Assembly (NCBI GenBank): GCA_002438075.1
Contig: DJSQ01000002.1
Coordinates: 1,647 to 14,832, forward strand
Source of the DNA: Clostridiales bacterium UBA6330
Lineage (GTDB): Bacteria > Bacillota > Clostridia > Oscillospirales > CAG-272
Direction of reading: 5' to 3'
DNA: 13,186 nucleotides
The position numbers were made by a program, and so were the translations under genes. The notes below the pieces were generated by a model. It did not search any database. It worked only from the letters and a program-made list of their open reading frames with translations, and was not told the DNA's origin. Positions 1 to 6,384 of this stretch are shown here, in pieces (within the stretch, counting starts at the first letter, position 1; each line of letters opens with the position of its first letter).

Positions 1-717
1 GCGGGGGCTTCCTGCGACGATGTGTTCGTTATTGTGCTGTTTACGGCACTGCTTGCGATGAACCGAACGGGGGAGTTCGATTTTTCGATTCTTTGGCGCG
101 TGCCCGCGTCGATTCTGACGGGCATTGCGGTCGGTGCGCTCGCGGGGGTGCTGTTCACGCTCCTGCTCCGCAAGGTTGCGGTGCGGGATACGGTTAAATT
201 GTTGCTGTTCCTTTCGGTTTCGTTCCTGTTGATCGGATTGGAAACGCTGATTTCGGAGACGGTCCCGTTTTCGGGGCTTCTTGCGGTCATTTCCCTCGGC
301 GTGGCGTTTCGGTTCCGCGACAAGACGCGGGCGGAGCATTTGTCGGCTCGCTTCGGCAAGCTGTGGGTCTTTGCCGAGCTGCTGTTGTTCGCCCTTGTCG
401 GCGCACAGGTGGACCTTTCCTATGCGGTCTCGTTCGGGGCGCGGCTTCTGCCCGTTGTGCTTCTGTCGCTTCTGTTCCGCATGGTTGGGGTATTCGTCTG
501 CGTCCTCGGGACCCCGCTCCGTTTTCGGGAGCGGTTGTTCTGCGCGATTGCGTACCTGCCGAAGGCAACGGTACAGGCGGCGATTGGCGGAATTGCGCTC
601 TCTGCGGGGCTTGCCTGCGGGAATCTGATTCTGACCTGCGCGGTCCTTGCAATCCTCCTGACTGCCCCGCTCGGCGCGCTCCTGATTGACACGACCTACA
701 AGCGGCTGTTGGGATAG
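1..717 (+). CDS. Cation:proton antiporter, C-terminal part (5' end outside window)
   Basis: This is an integral membrane exchanger of the Na+/H+ antiporter superfamily, expected to exchange a monovalent cation for protons across the cytoplasmic membrane. The reading frame is open from base 1, so the gene starts left of the window; the GTG at 22 is internal. The first visible residues read AGASCDDVFVIVLF. The paired aspartates (bases 16-21) match the conserved Asp-Asp of the ion-binding unwound helix in CPA2-type exchangers, while CPA1 proteins usually have Asn-Asp there. About seven hydrophobic segments follow, including a late helix reading AYLPKATVQAAIGG that is typical of the family. The protein ends with TAG at 715-717, shortly after the last helix, with no visible regulatory (TrkA-N/C) domain. 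I see no clear terminator after it. Family assignment is firm; the transported ion and CPA class are inferred. Confidence 0.85.
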   Translation, partial: AGASCDDVFVIVLFTALLAMNRTGEFDFSILWRVPASILTGIAVGALAGVLFTLLLRKVAVRDTVKLLLFLSVSFLLIGLETLISETVPFSGLLAVISLGVAFRFRDKTRAEHLSARFGKLWVFAELLLFALVGAQVDLSYAVSFGARLLPVVLLSLLFRMVGVFVCVLGTPLRFRERLFCAIAYLPKATVQAAIGGIALSAGLACGNLILTCAVLAILLTAPLGALLIDTTYKRLLG

Positions 718-776
718 ACGGGGACGCGATGCGGTCCTTGCTTTGTAAACAAGCTGTAAACCTATGCGGAAACGTC

Positions 777-805
777 TTGACAAAAATACGAAACGGGATT
801 ATAAT
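777..805 (+). promoter_or_regulatory. Perfect sigma-70/sigma-A promoter for marR-GNAT
   Basis: A consensus -35 box TTGACA (777-782) and a consensus -10 box TATAAT (800-805) are separated by exactly 17 bp. Transcription would start near 812, leaving a leader of about 27 nt before the ATG at 839. The position also excludes the in-frame ATG at 764, which lies upstream of the -35 box. Confidence 0.9.
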
Positions 806-808
806 AGA

Positions 809-824
809 AATACGAATTCGGATT
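809..824. promoter_or_regulatory. Candidate MarR operator palindrome over the transcription start
   Basis: AATACGAATTCGGATT is a 16-bp palindrome with one mismatched pair (812/821) and a perfect 8-bp core CGAATTCG (813-820). It sits just after the -10 box, over the predicted start site and 4 bp before the GGAGG ribosome binding site. Bases 784-802 and 808-826 also form a 19-bp imperfect direct repeat (16 of 19 identical), with the first copy covering the spacer and the start of the -10 box. MarR proteins usually bind such AT-rich palindromes in their own promoters; binding here is inference. Confidence 0.5.
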
Positions 825-838
825 ATTTGGAGGTGCTT

Positions 839-1264
839 ATGAAGAATCGGGAACAGATTCGTCGGTTAATGATCGTGGTGAACCGCATTGACGGGATATA
901 CGAACGAATGGCTGTCAAGCTTGGTGTGAAGCTCAATATGATCTGCCTGCTTTACGCGCTTGACGACGGAAGCCCCCATTCGCAGAAGCAGATCAGCGAG
1001 GACTGGATGCTCCCGCGTACAACCTTTAACACCATCACGAAAGAATGTATCGAGAAGGGATATGTCATACTCGAACAGATTCCGGGCAAACGGCGGGAAA
1101 TGAACATTGTACTGACCGATTCGGGCAGAGCCTATGCAAGAAAATATCTCGATGCAATCTACCGCGCGGAGGAAAAGGCGTTTGCCGAGTCCTTTGTAAG
1201 CGAAGAGAGCATTGGGGCATTTGAAGATTTTTGCGAGAGGCTGAAGGGGACCTTTGAGGTATAG
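839..1264 (+). CDS. MarR-family winged-helix transcriptional regulator
   Basis: This 141-residue cytoplasmic protein has the size and layout of MarR homodimers. N-terminal helices (about residues 1-42) precede a helix-turn-helix at about 48-74, containing SQKQISEDWMLPRTTFNTIT, with the recognition helix around 59-70. A beta-wing at about 75-95 carries R85-R86, and C-terminal helices complete the dimer interface. MarR proteins repress their own promoter and neighbouring genes until a small ligand or oxidation releases them. The start at 839 is chosen because GGAGG (829-833) lies 5 bp upstream and the only longer start, at 764, precedes the promoter. The GNAT gene follows 65 bp downstream on the same strand. 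The ligand is not predictable. The operator at 809-824 suggests autoregulation. Confidence 0.88.
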   Translation: MKNREQIRRLMIVVNRIDGIYERMAVKLGVKLNMICLLYALDDGSPHSQKQISEDWMLPRTTFNTITKECIEKGYVILEQIPGKRREMNIVLTDSGRAYARKYLDAIYRAEEKAFAESFVSEESIGAFEDFCERLKGTFEV

Positions 1265-1329
1265 GCTTCATGGTGCCTGCACGATGATCGGTCTGTCCTG
1301 CTTCCGGAATTTCCCGAAGAAAGGATTTT

Positions 1330-1848
1330 ATGCTCAGTGAAAGAGAAATAACAGAAGGCTTTGAAGATTACCGAAAATTCCGACACCTGTACCTGACCGC
1401 TTTTCCGAAGGAGGAGCGGGTTCCGGTGAAATACCTGATGAAGCACAACGGCGAGAGCGAGTTGATTGCCTGCTATGACGGCGAGACCTTCTGCGGGTTT
1501 TATTCAACGCTCACCTTCGGAGATATCACACACATTTTATTCCTTGCGATTGCGGAGGAGCTCCGTGACCTCGGCTACGGCTCGCGGGTCCTGCGGCTGA
1601 TCTCCGACCGCCATCCCGAAAACCGGATGATCCTCGATATGGAGGCGGAGGACCCATCGGCGCCGAATGCCGAGCAGAGAACGCGGCGCAGGGCATTCTA
1701 CGAACGAAACGGCTATACCGATTCGGGGATTGCCTATGAATGGAAGGGCGTCCCGTATCGCATCCTGATCCGAAACGGAACCATTTCGGAGGAGGAGTTC
1801 GAGGCTTTTTGGGATAACCTTGACGAAATACGCAAACGGGAATTGTGA
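1330..1848 (+). CDS. GNAT-family N-acetyltransferase
   Basis: This 172-residue protein has the GCN5-related acetyltransferase fold, which transfers an acetyl group from acetyl-CoA to an amine on a small molecule or protein. The acetyl-CoA pyrophosphate-binding motif A is visible as LRDLGYGSRVL, giving R79-x-x-G82-x-G84, after the beta-strand HILFLAIAEE. The motif B region follows as RRAFYERNGYTDSGIAYEW (about 120-138). The ATG at 1330 follows an AAAGGA ribosome binding site at 1320-1325. It probably shares the marR promoter, with no promoter or terminator seen in the 65-bp gap. Small-molecule acetyltransferases often sit beside MarR regulators in Gram-positive genomes, so a detoxification or resistance role is possible. 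The substrate is unknown. Confidence 0.82.
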   Translation: MLSEREITEGFEDYRKFRHLYLTAFPKEERVPVKYLMKHNGESELIACYDGETFCGFYSTLTFGDITHILFLAIAEELRDLGYGSRVLRLISDRHPENRMILDMEAEDPSAPNAEQRTRRRAFYERNGYTDSGIAYEWKGVPYRILIRNGTISEEEFEAFWDNLDEIRKREL

Positions 1849-1868
1849 ATGGGGAAGGCAAGCCCAAA

Positions 1869-1912
1869 CACAAACTCAAGCTCAAACTCAAACTCAAACT
1901 CAAGCTCAAGCT
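1869..1912. repeat. CTCAAR hexanucleotide tandem repeat
   Basis: Six consecutive CTCAAA/CTCAAG units occupy 1875-1910, flanked by a degenerate CACAAA unit (1869-1874) and a partial CTG. The tract starts about 20 bp after the GNAT stop codon in non-coding DNA. One frame would read as alternating Lys-Leu and another as Asn/Ser-Ser, but neither open frame looks like a gene. The unit is a multiple of three, so changes in copy number would not shift a frame. Confidence 0.85.
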
Positions 1913-2005
1913 GTTCAGCCTCCGCTCGGACGTATGCGCAGGATACCTCCCGTGGTATGAAAATGCTTTGGGGATAACCGCTTGCGTCGGCTTACACGCT
2001 GCAAT

Positions 2006-2079
2006 AAAAGCAGTGCGGACAATGTGCACCGAATTACGGATGAATTTCCGTATCGTAGCACCTTGTCCGCACTGCTTTT
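2006..2079. terminator. Bidirectional stem-loop terminator between convergent operons
   Basis: A perfect 17-bp inverted repeat has its left arm at 2006-2022 and right arm at 2063-2079, with core GCAGTGCGGAC. Four more pairs (2024-2027 with 2058-2061) extend the stem after one mismatch. The loop holds a second small hairpin, ACGGA (2036-2040) with TCCGT (2047-2051). Both sides end in T-rich runs: TTTTGTTT on the plus strand, TTTTATT on the minus strand. It lies between the GNAT gene (+) and the ABC ATPase gene (-), so it can end both transcripts. Confidence 0.85.
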
Positions 2080-2108
2080 GTTTGGTCCGGCCCTTCTCCC
2101 GCGTACCT

Positions 2109-3002
2109 TTACAGAACCTTGCTCAGGAACTCCTGCGTGCGGGGGAGCTTGGGGTGGTCAAAGACCTCGGCGGGGGTGCCGTCCTCGGCAATGTTTCCGC
2201 CGTCCATGAAGAGCACGCGGTCCGCAACCTCGCGGGCAAAGCCCATTTCGTGGGTCACGATGACCATCGTCATGCCGTCATGTGCAAGGTTTTTGATGAG
2301 GTCCAGCACCTCGCCCACCATTTCGGGGTCGAGCGCCGAGGTCGGCTCGTCAAAGAGCATGACCTCCGGCTCCATGGCGAGCGCGCGGATGATGGCAATC
2401 CGCTGCTTTTGTCCGCCCGAGAGTGTTGCGGGGTAGACCTCCGCCTTATCGGAAAGCCCGATGCGTGCGAGCAGCTCCCGCGCGCGCTCCTCGGCTTCGG
2501 CTTTGGTTTTCAGCTTCAGCTGTACGGGCGCAAAGGTCAGGTTTTGCAGGACGGTCATATTGTTGAACAGATTGAAGTGCTGGAACACCATGCCCATCTT
2601 TTGCCGCGCGGTGTCAATGTCGATGCGGTTCGCCTTTTCGTATTGCTTCAGCGCGGCGTGATAGGAGGCACCCTCCTTCTTTTTCAGCAGGTCCTCCGCC
2701 TTGATGCGCAGAATTGCCGCCATGTCCTCGGTTCCCGCCGCCGTCAGGTCGCGGTAGGTTTTGGAGAGGCGGATGACATCAAAATGCAGGTAGGGGTCGG
2801 GGGCGGTCAACAGCTTGCCGTCCATCCAGATTTCGCCAAAGGTCGGTGCCTCCAGCTGGTTGATACAGCGGAGCAGGGTGCTCTTTCCGCTTCCCGAGGG
2901 ACCGATCAGCACCACCTTTTCGCCCTTTTTCACTTCGCAGGAAACCGCCTTGAGGATGCGCAGGCTTCCGAAGTCCTTGTATAGATTCTTAACGCTTATC
3001 AC
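2109..3002 (-). CDS. Polar amino-acid ABC importer ATP-binding protein (GlnQ-like) with an insertion
   Basis: This 297-residue ATPase powers the importer with the two upstream genes. Walker A is GPSGSGKST (34-42), the Q-loop glutamine is Q141 (VFQHFNLF), the signature is LSGGQKQR (194-201), Walker B is VMLFDEP (214-220) and the switch histidine is H251, so all catalytic motifs are intact. It is about 55 residues longer than the usual GlnQ length of about 240. The extra segment lies between Walker A and the Q-loop, at about residues 68-130. It is charged, probably helical, and includes a KKKEGASYHAALKQYEKA stretch. The start is GTG at 3002, overlapping the permease end by 14 bp, with AGAGG on the minus strand about 10 nt upstream; this indicates translational coupling. 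Amino-acid specificity cannot be read from this subunit. Confidence 0.92.
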   Translation of the reverse strand: MISVKNLYKDFGSLRILKAVSCEVKKGEKVVLIGPSGSGKSTLLRCINQLEAPTFGEIWMDGKLLTAPDPYLHFDVIRLSKTYRDLTAAGTEDMAAILRIKAEDLLKKKEGASYHAALKQYEKANRIDIDTARQKMGMVFQHFNLFNNMTVLQNLTFAPVQLKLKTKAEAEERARELLARIGLSDKAEVYPATLSGGQKQRIAIIRALAMEPEVMLFDEPTSALDPEMVGEVLDLIKNLAHDGMTMVIVTHEMGFAREVADRVLFMDGGNIAEDGTPAEVFDHPKLPRTQEFLSKVL

Positions 3003-3690
3003 TTGCTTTCATCCTCTTTTCAATCAGTTTGATCAGGAACACCATCAGGTAGACCACCGCGAGATAGAACACGCCCGCAATCAGACCGCTGGCGAGGTAG
3101 TTCGGGATTTTGCGGAACACCGTGTTGGAGGCGGCGTTGAGGTCAAAGGTCAGGGAGCCGACCGTTGCGCCCACCATGCTGATGATGGAGGTCTCCTTGA
3201 GCAGGGCAATCATCTCGTTGCCGATGGCGGGAATGATGTTCTTCACCGCCTGCGGCAGGATGACGCGGAGCATGGTGAAACGCCACGAAAGCCCCAGCGC
3301 GCGTCCCGCCTCCATCTGCCCCGGGTCCACGGAGGAGATGCCCGCGCGGATGTTTTCGGAGACATACGCGCCCGAGTTGATGCCGAAGGTCAGAATGGCG
3401 GCGTAGGGCTTGAAGCCCGGGATTGCAAAGACCGCAAACACCATGATGAAGAGCTGGAGCGCAACAGGCGTGCCGCGAAAGACCGTGGTGTAGATGTTGC
3501 AGAGAATCGCGGGGATTTTCATGTATTTGTTGACCTGCGCGGAGATTTTGACGATTGCAACGGTGAAGCCGAGCACCAGCCCGATTGCGGCGGCAGCAAA
3601 GGTCAGCAGCAGGGTATTGCGGAAGCCTTGGAGCATATACCCCATGGATTCGGCATCGGTAAGGATTTTGCAAATGTCCTGAAACAGCAT
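2989..3690 (-). CDS. Polar amino-acid ABC importer permease (HisM/GlnP type)
   Basis: This 233-residue inner-membrane protein is the channel-forming subunit of a type I ABC importer and has the expected family length. A first membrane segment at about 24-47 is followed by the conserved FRGTP (71-75) and GAYVSENIRAGI (107-118). The cytoplasmic EAA coupling loop follows as EAGRALGLS (127-135), which contacts the ATPase. Further membrane segments follow, the last at about 205-225. Only one permease gene is present, so it probably acts as a homodimer. Its ATG is preceded on the minus strand by a GAGGAAG ribosome binding site (about 3697-3703). It lies 88 bp after the solute-binding protein gene, beyond a hairpin attenuator, and overlaps the ATPase start by 14 bp. 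Confidence 0.93.
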   Translation of the reverse strand: MLFQDICKILTDAESMGYMLQGFRNTLLLTFAAAAIGLVLGFTVAIVKISAQVNKYMKIPAILCNIYTTVFRGTPVALQLFIMVFAVFAIPGFKPYAAILTFGINSGAYVSENIRAGISSVDPGQMEAGRALGLSWRFTMLRVILPQAVKNIIPAIGNEMIALLKETSIISMVGATVGSLTFDLNAASNTVFRKIPNYLASGLIAGVFYLAVVYLMVFLIKLIEKRMKASDKR

Positions 3691-3715
3691 AAAATCTTCC
3701 TCTTAAAAGCCCCAA

Positions 3716-3744
3716 AAAGGAAAAGCGGGTGCCGCTTTTCCTTT
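3716..3744 (-). terminator. Intra-operon attenuator hairpin between binding protein and permease
   Basis: A perfect 13-bp inverted repeat (3716-3728 with 3732-3744) encloses a 3-nt loop. Read on the minus strand it is followed by a short run of T. It lies between the stop codon of the solute-binding protein and the permease start. Partial termination here would leave more transcript for the binding protein than for the membrane subunits, a common arrangement in ABC importer operons. Confidence 0.75.
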
Positions 3745-3778
3745 CGGTATGTTGTGTTCGGTTCGGTGTGCGGGGGAC

Positions 3779-4618
3779 TTACACGCCGAGATGCTTTTTG
3801 ACCAGCGCCTCGATGCCGTCCTTGCCCAGCTCCGCCAGCACCTCGTTGATGGCTTTCAGCAGCTCGTCCTGACCCTTCGTCACGCAGATTGCGTAGGTGT
3901 CGGTTGCCGCCTCATCGCTCTCGCCCTCGCCGCCCTGATAGTAGAGGGGCGCGCACTTGAGGTTGCTCTTGCCCTCAATCAGCTTCTTTGCGGGGAGCTC
4001 ATCGATAATCAGCACGTTGCTGTCGGTTCCCTTGCTGACGTCCTCAACTGCGGTTGCGAGTGCATCGAAGCCGACCTTTGCGGCATTCGAGCCTTCAAGC
4101 GTTCCGCCCTCGCCCAGCTCATCGCCGAGGAACAGGTCTGCGGTGGTTCCGTTCTGGACCGCAATCTTCTTTCCCTTGAGGCTGTCCCAGTAAACGCCGG
4201 TCACATCATCGGTGGTGTTGCTCTCGTAGGTTGCCGCGTCCGCAGCAGGGTAGATGACATAGAGGGAAGCGGTGTAATACTCATTGGAGAAGTCGACCTT
4301 CTCTTTTCTTGCATCGGTAATCGAGATGCCCGCCGCGCCGACATTGGTCAGCTTGCCAGCGGAGACCGCATCCACGATGGTATCAAATGCGACGTTTTCA
4401 AAGACGACCTTCTTGCCGAGCTTTTCGCCGACCTTTTCCATAATTTCAACGTCAACGCCGACGATCTTGCCGTCCTTGACGTATTCAAAGGGAGCAAAGC
4501 CCGCTTCGGTGTAAACGGTCAGGGTTTCTTGTTCCTCGACCTTTTTGCAGGAAGCGAAGGCAAGCAGACAGCCTGCCGCCATGCAGACCGCGAGTGCGAT
4601 GGAAAGTAGCTTTTTCAT
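3779..4618 (-). CDS. Amino-acid ABC transporter substrate-binding lipoprotein (SBP family 3)
   Basis: This 279-residue protein captures an amino acid outside the membrane and delivers it to the permease. Residues 1-24 form a lipoprotein signal (Lys-Lys, hydrophobic stretch, FASC), with C24 the likely lipidated cysteine; C17 in AAGC is a less likely alternative. The mature part is a two-lobe periplasmic-binding fold starting TLTVYTEAGFAPFEY. It contains R104 in TDARKEKVDF, the position that binds the substrate carboxylate in this family. It also has QNGTTAD (155-161) at the interlobe region and D206 in LIIDELPA, the position that binds the amino group. These support an alpha-amino acid ligand; which one is not clear. 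A GGAGGAAC ribosome binding site on the minus strand lies about 9 nt before the ATG. It is the first gene of the importer operon. Confidence 0.93.
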   Translation of the reverse strand: MKKLLSIALAVCMAAGCLLAFASCKKVEEQETLTVYTEAGFAPFEYVKDGKIVGVDVEIMEKVGEKLGKKVVFENVAFDTIVDAVSAGKLTNVGAAGISITDARKEKVDFSNEYYTASLYVIYPAADAATYESNTTDDVTGVYWDSLKGKKIAVQNGTTADLFLGDELGEGGTLEGSNAAKVGFDALATAVEDVSKGTDSNVLIIDELPAKKLIEGKSNLKCAPLYYQGGEGESDEAATDTYAICVTKGQDELLKAINEVLAELGKDGIEALVKKHLGV

Positions 4619-4659
4619 GATTTTTGTTCCTCCGTGTGGGATGTGTTTTGTATGGCACT

Positions 4660-4688
4660 ATTATACTGCATAAATTTCCATTTGTCAA
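4660..4688 (-). promoter_or_regulatory. Perfect consensus promoter for the amino-acid importer operon
   Basis: On the minus strand TTGACA (4683-4688) and TATAAT (4660-4665) are separated by exactly 17 bp. Transcription would start near 4653, giving a leader of about 35 nt before the ATG at 4618. That is too short for a riboswitch or T-box, so any control must act at initiation or at the attenuator at 3716-3744. Confidence 0.9.
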
Positions 4689-4950
4689 GCGGTTTTCTGC
4701 ATATTTTTTCATTTCGTGAGGAATGTGCAGATTGCAAGAATGAACAGGGCTTGATTTGTGCGGATTTCACATAAAATGTTATTGCGGAAAAGAAAATCAA
4801 AGAAAAGCAAAGTCGAAACGGATAATTCAATGCAAAATCTGACCTTGTTATATCGAATGAAAAGTGAATAATATTCATGCTTTATGCAGGAATACAACCG
4901 CGCGCACAGCCTGTCCGACCTGCCGCGGCGGGGAAAGATAGCCGATACAC

Positions 4951-4979
4951 TTGACAAATCCGCGCTTTTGTGGTATGAT
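4951..4979 (+). promoter_or_regulatory. Extended -10 promoter for the polysaccharide operon
   Basis: A perfect -35 TTGACA (4951-4956) is followed after 17 bp by TATGAT (4974-4979), preceded by TG at 4971-4972, an extended -10 element. A perfect TATAAT at 4979-4984 is less well placed, with a 22-bp spacer. Transcription would start near 4986, giving a leader of about 74 nt. Confidence 0.82.
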
Positions 4980-4991
4980 ATAATATATATG

Positions 4992-5009
4992 TGTGAAAAA
5001 TGTGAAAAA
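4992..5009 (+). repeat. Tandem 9-bp repeat TGTGAAAAA in the operon leader
   Basis: Two exact, adjacent copies (4992-5000 and 5001-5009) lie just after the predicted transcription start of the polysaccharide operon. This is a possible protein-binding or slippage site, but no factor can be named. Confidence 0.6.
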
Positions 5010-5015
5010 CCGAAG

Positions 5016-5046
5016 CGGACCGCAGACAGCGGACGGAAACGGTCCG
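5016..5046 (+). promoter_or_regulatory. Inverted repeat abutting the first ribosome binding site of the polysaccharide operon
   Basis: CGGACCG (5016-5022) and CGGTCCG (5040-5046) are perfect 7-bp complements around a 17-nt loop. The right arm touches the AAGGAG ribosome binding site (5047-5052) of the first glycosyltransferase. A competing small hairpin, CCGC (5020-5023) with GCGG (5029-5032), shares bases with the left arm. A role in translational control is possible but only inferred. Confidence 0.4.
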
Positions 5047-5059
5047 AAGGAGCCTGAAT

Positions 5060-6373
5060 ATGAGCGGCAAGCTGAAAGTCCTGATTATCAGTCACAATCC
5101 AATCATGACCTGCGACAGCATGGGAAAAACGATGCAGACCCTCTTCTCCGCATTTTCTCCAGACGAGCTGTGCCAATTCTATATTTATCCGTCCCTGCCT
5201 GATGTGCGGGCTTGCGGGTCCTTCTACCGCATGACCGACAAGGAGATTCTGCGGTCTTATCTGTTCCGCCGCGCGGGGCGAGAGCTGACGGATGCCGAGG
5301 TCGGCGGGGCGGAAAGCCGTTTGTTTGAGTCCGAGCGGGACGAATCGCTCTACAGGAGCCGCAAGAACAAAACACCGCTCCGTTACCTGCTCCGCGACCT
5401 GATGTGGAAATGCGCGCACTGGTTCAACCGCGATTTGCGGGCGTGGGTGGAGCGCGAAAAGCCGACCTGTATTTTCCTCGCGCCCGGGAGCGCGAAATTC
5501 ATTTATGACATCGCGCTGAAGCTGTCGCGTAAATATAGGCTACCCATTGTCACCTATATTTGCGATGATTTCTATTTCGTCAAGGGCGGGAAGGGCGCTT
5601 TGGAGCATCTGCGTCTGCGCCTGTTGCGCAAAAAGATGGAAGAAACGCTCGGGCGCTCGTCGCACCTGATTGTCATCTGCCGCGAGCTGGAGCAGGCGTA
5701 TTCCGAGCGCTTCGGCGTTCCCGCAACGGTTGTGATGACGGGGAGTAACTATCCCGTTGCCGAGACGGTCCGCAACACGGAAGCGGCGGAGCGGCTGACC
5801 TACATGGGTGCGGTCCGTTGCGGGCGATATCGGTCACTCTCGGAAATCGGCGCGGCGCTTGACGCAATCAATGCCGAAAAGGGGACAGGCTACACGCTGG
5901 ATATCTATACGGGCGAGAAGGACGAGGCGATTCTTGCGGAGCTCGGAAAGCACGCATCGATCCGTCTGATGGGCTTTGTCTCGGGCGCGGAGTTCGACAG
6001 GACCTTCCACGCGGCACAGCTGCTTGTGCACACGGAAGCCTTTGACGAGGCGGACATCGACGAGGTGAAATACTCGGTCTCCACCAAGATTGCAAACAGC
6101 CTTGCAAGCGGGATTTGCCTGTTTGCATACGGTCCCGACTGCGTGGCATCCATGCGGCACCTGACCGAAAACAATTGCGCCATCTGTGCCACCGCGCGGG
6201 AGGACCTGCGGGGGCGGCTGGAGGAGGCGCTGGGAAATCGGGCATTGCGCGAGGAGACCGCACGGAATGCGCTGGCGGTTGCAAGGCGGTGCCATGACGA
6301 GGCGAAAAACAGCGAGGCGTGCCGCGAAATTCTGGCGGCGGCAAGCGGCTGTTCGGAGGCTTGCACGGAGTGA
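5060..6373 (+). CDS. Glycosyltransferase, GT-B fold, GT4-like (first gene of polysaccharide operon)
   Basis: This 437-residue protein resembles the GT-B glycosyltransferases of Gram-positive capsule clusters. The N-terminal lobe begins KLKVLIISHNPIMTCDSMGKT, a variant of the strand-glycine-rich loop with S20-x-G22-K23-T24. A second Rossmann-like lobe follows from about residue 240 (ERLTYMGAVRCGRY). The donor-binding region is KYSVSTKIANSLASGICLFAYGP (K343 in STKI). A canonical E-x7-E motif is not evident, so it is a divergent member. It would transfer one sugar to the growing lipid-linked repeat unit at the cytoplasmic face of the membrane. The ATG is 7 bp after AAGGAG (5047-5052). The next gene begins 11 bp after its stop. 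Donor and acceptor are unknown. Confidence 0.8.
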   Translation: MSGKLKVLIISHNPIMTCDSMGKTMQTLFSAFSPDELCQFYIYPSLPDVRACGSFYRMTDKEILRSYLFRRAGRELTDAEVGGAESRLFESERDESLYRSRKNKTPLRYLLRDLMWKCAHWFNRDLRAWVEREKPTCIFLAPGSAKFIYDIALKLSRKYRLPIVTYICDDFYFVKGGKGALEHLRLRLLRKKMEETLGRSSHLIVICRELEQAYSERFGVPATVVMTGSNYPVAETVRNTEAAERLTYMGAVRCGRYRSLSEIGAALDAINAEKGTGYTLDIYTGEKDEAILAELGKHASIRLMGFVSGAEFDRTFHAAQLLVHTEAFDEADIDEVKYSVSTKIANSLASGICLFAYGPDCVASMRHLTENNCAICATAREDLRGRLEEALGNRALREETARNALAVARRCHDEAKNSEACREILAAASGCSEACTE

Positions 6374-6384
6374 AGGGAGAGCGA

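Larger units (their letters stand above)
4619..5059. other. Divergent intergenic region, 441 bp
   Basis: This region separates the importer operon (-) from the polysaccharide operon (+) and holds one promoter for each. Its middle (about 4690-4880) is markedly AT-rich compared with the flanking genes. Short open frames there have no ribosome binding site and no recognisable product. Apart from the promoters, the tandem repeat at 4992-5009 and the inverted repeat at 5016-5046, I see no supported feature. Confidence 0.7.

Noticed and set aside
1849..1977. A 42-codon open frame after the GNAT gene that reads Asn/Ser-rich through the hexanucleotide repeat.
   Set aside because: No good ribosome binding site, low-complexity translation created by the repeat, and no recognisable features.
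1845..2984. A 379-codon plus-strand open frame covering the repeat, the terminator and the antisense of the ABC ATPase.
   Set aside because: It runs through a strong terminator stem and is antisense to a gene with every catalytic motif intact; GC-rich codon bias makes such long shadow frames common.
4619..4653. Possible riboswitch or T-box leader for the amino-acid importer.
   Set aside because: The consensus promoter leaves only about 35 nt of leader, too short for either element.
4751..4777. Weak promoter-like pair TTGATT and TAAAAT in the AT-rich part of the intergenic region.
   Set aside because: The 15-bp spacer and poor -35 match are weak, no gene follows at a suitable distance, and AT-rich DNA yields such matches by chance.
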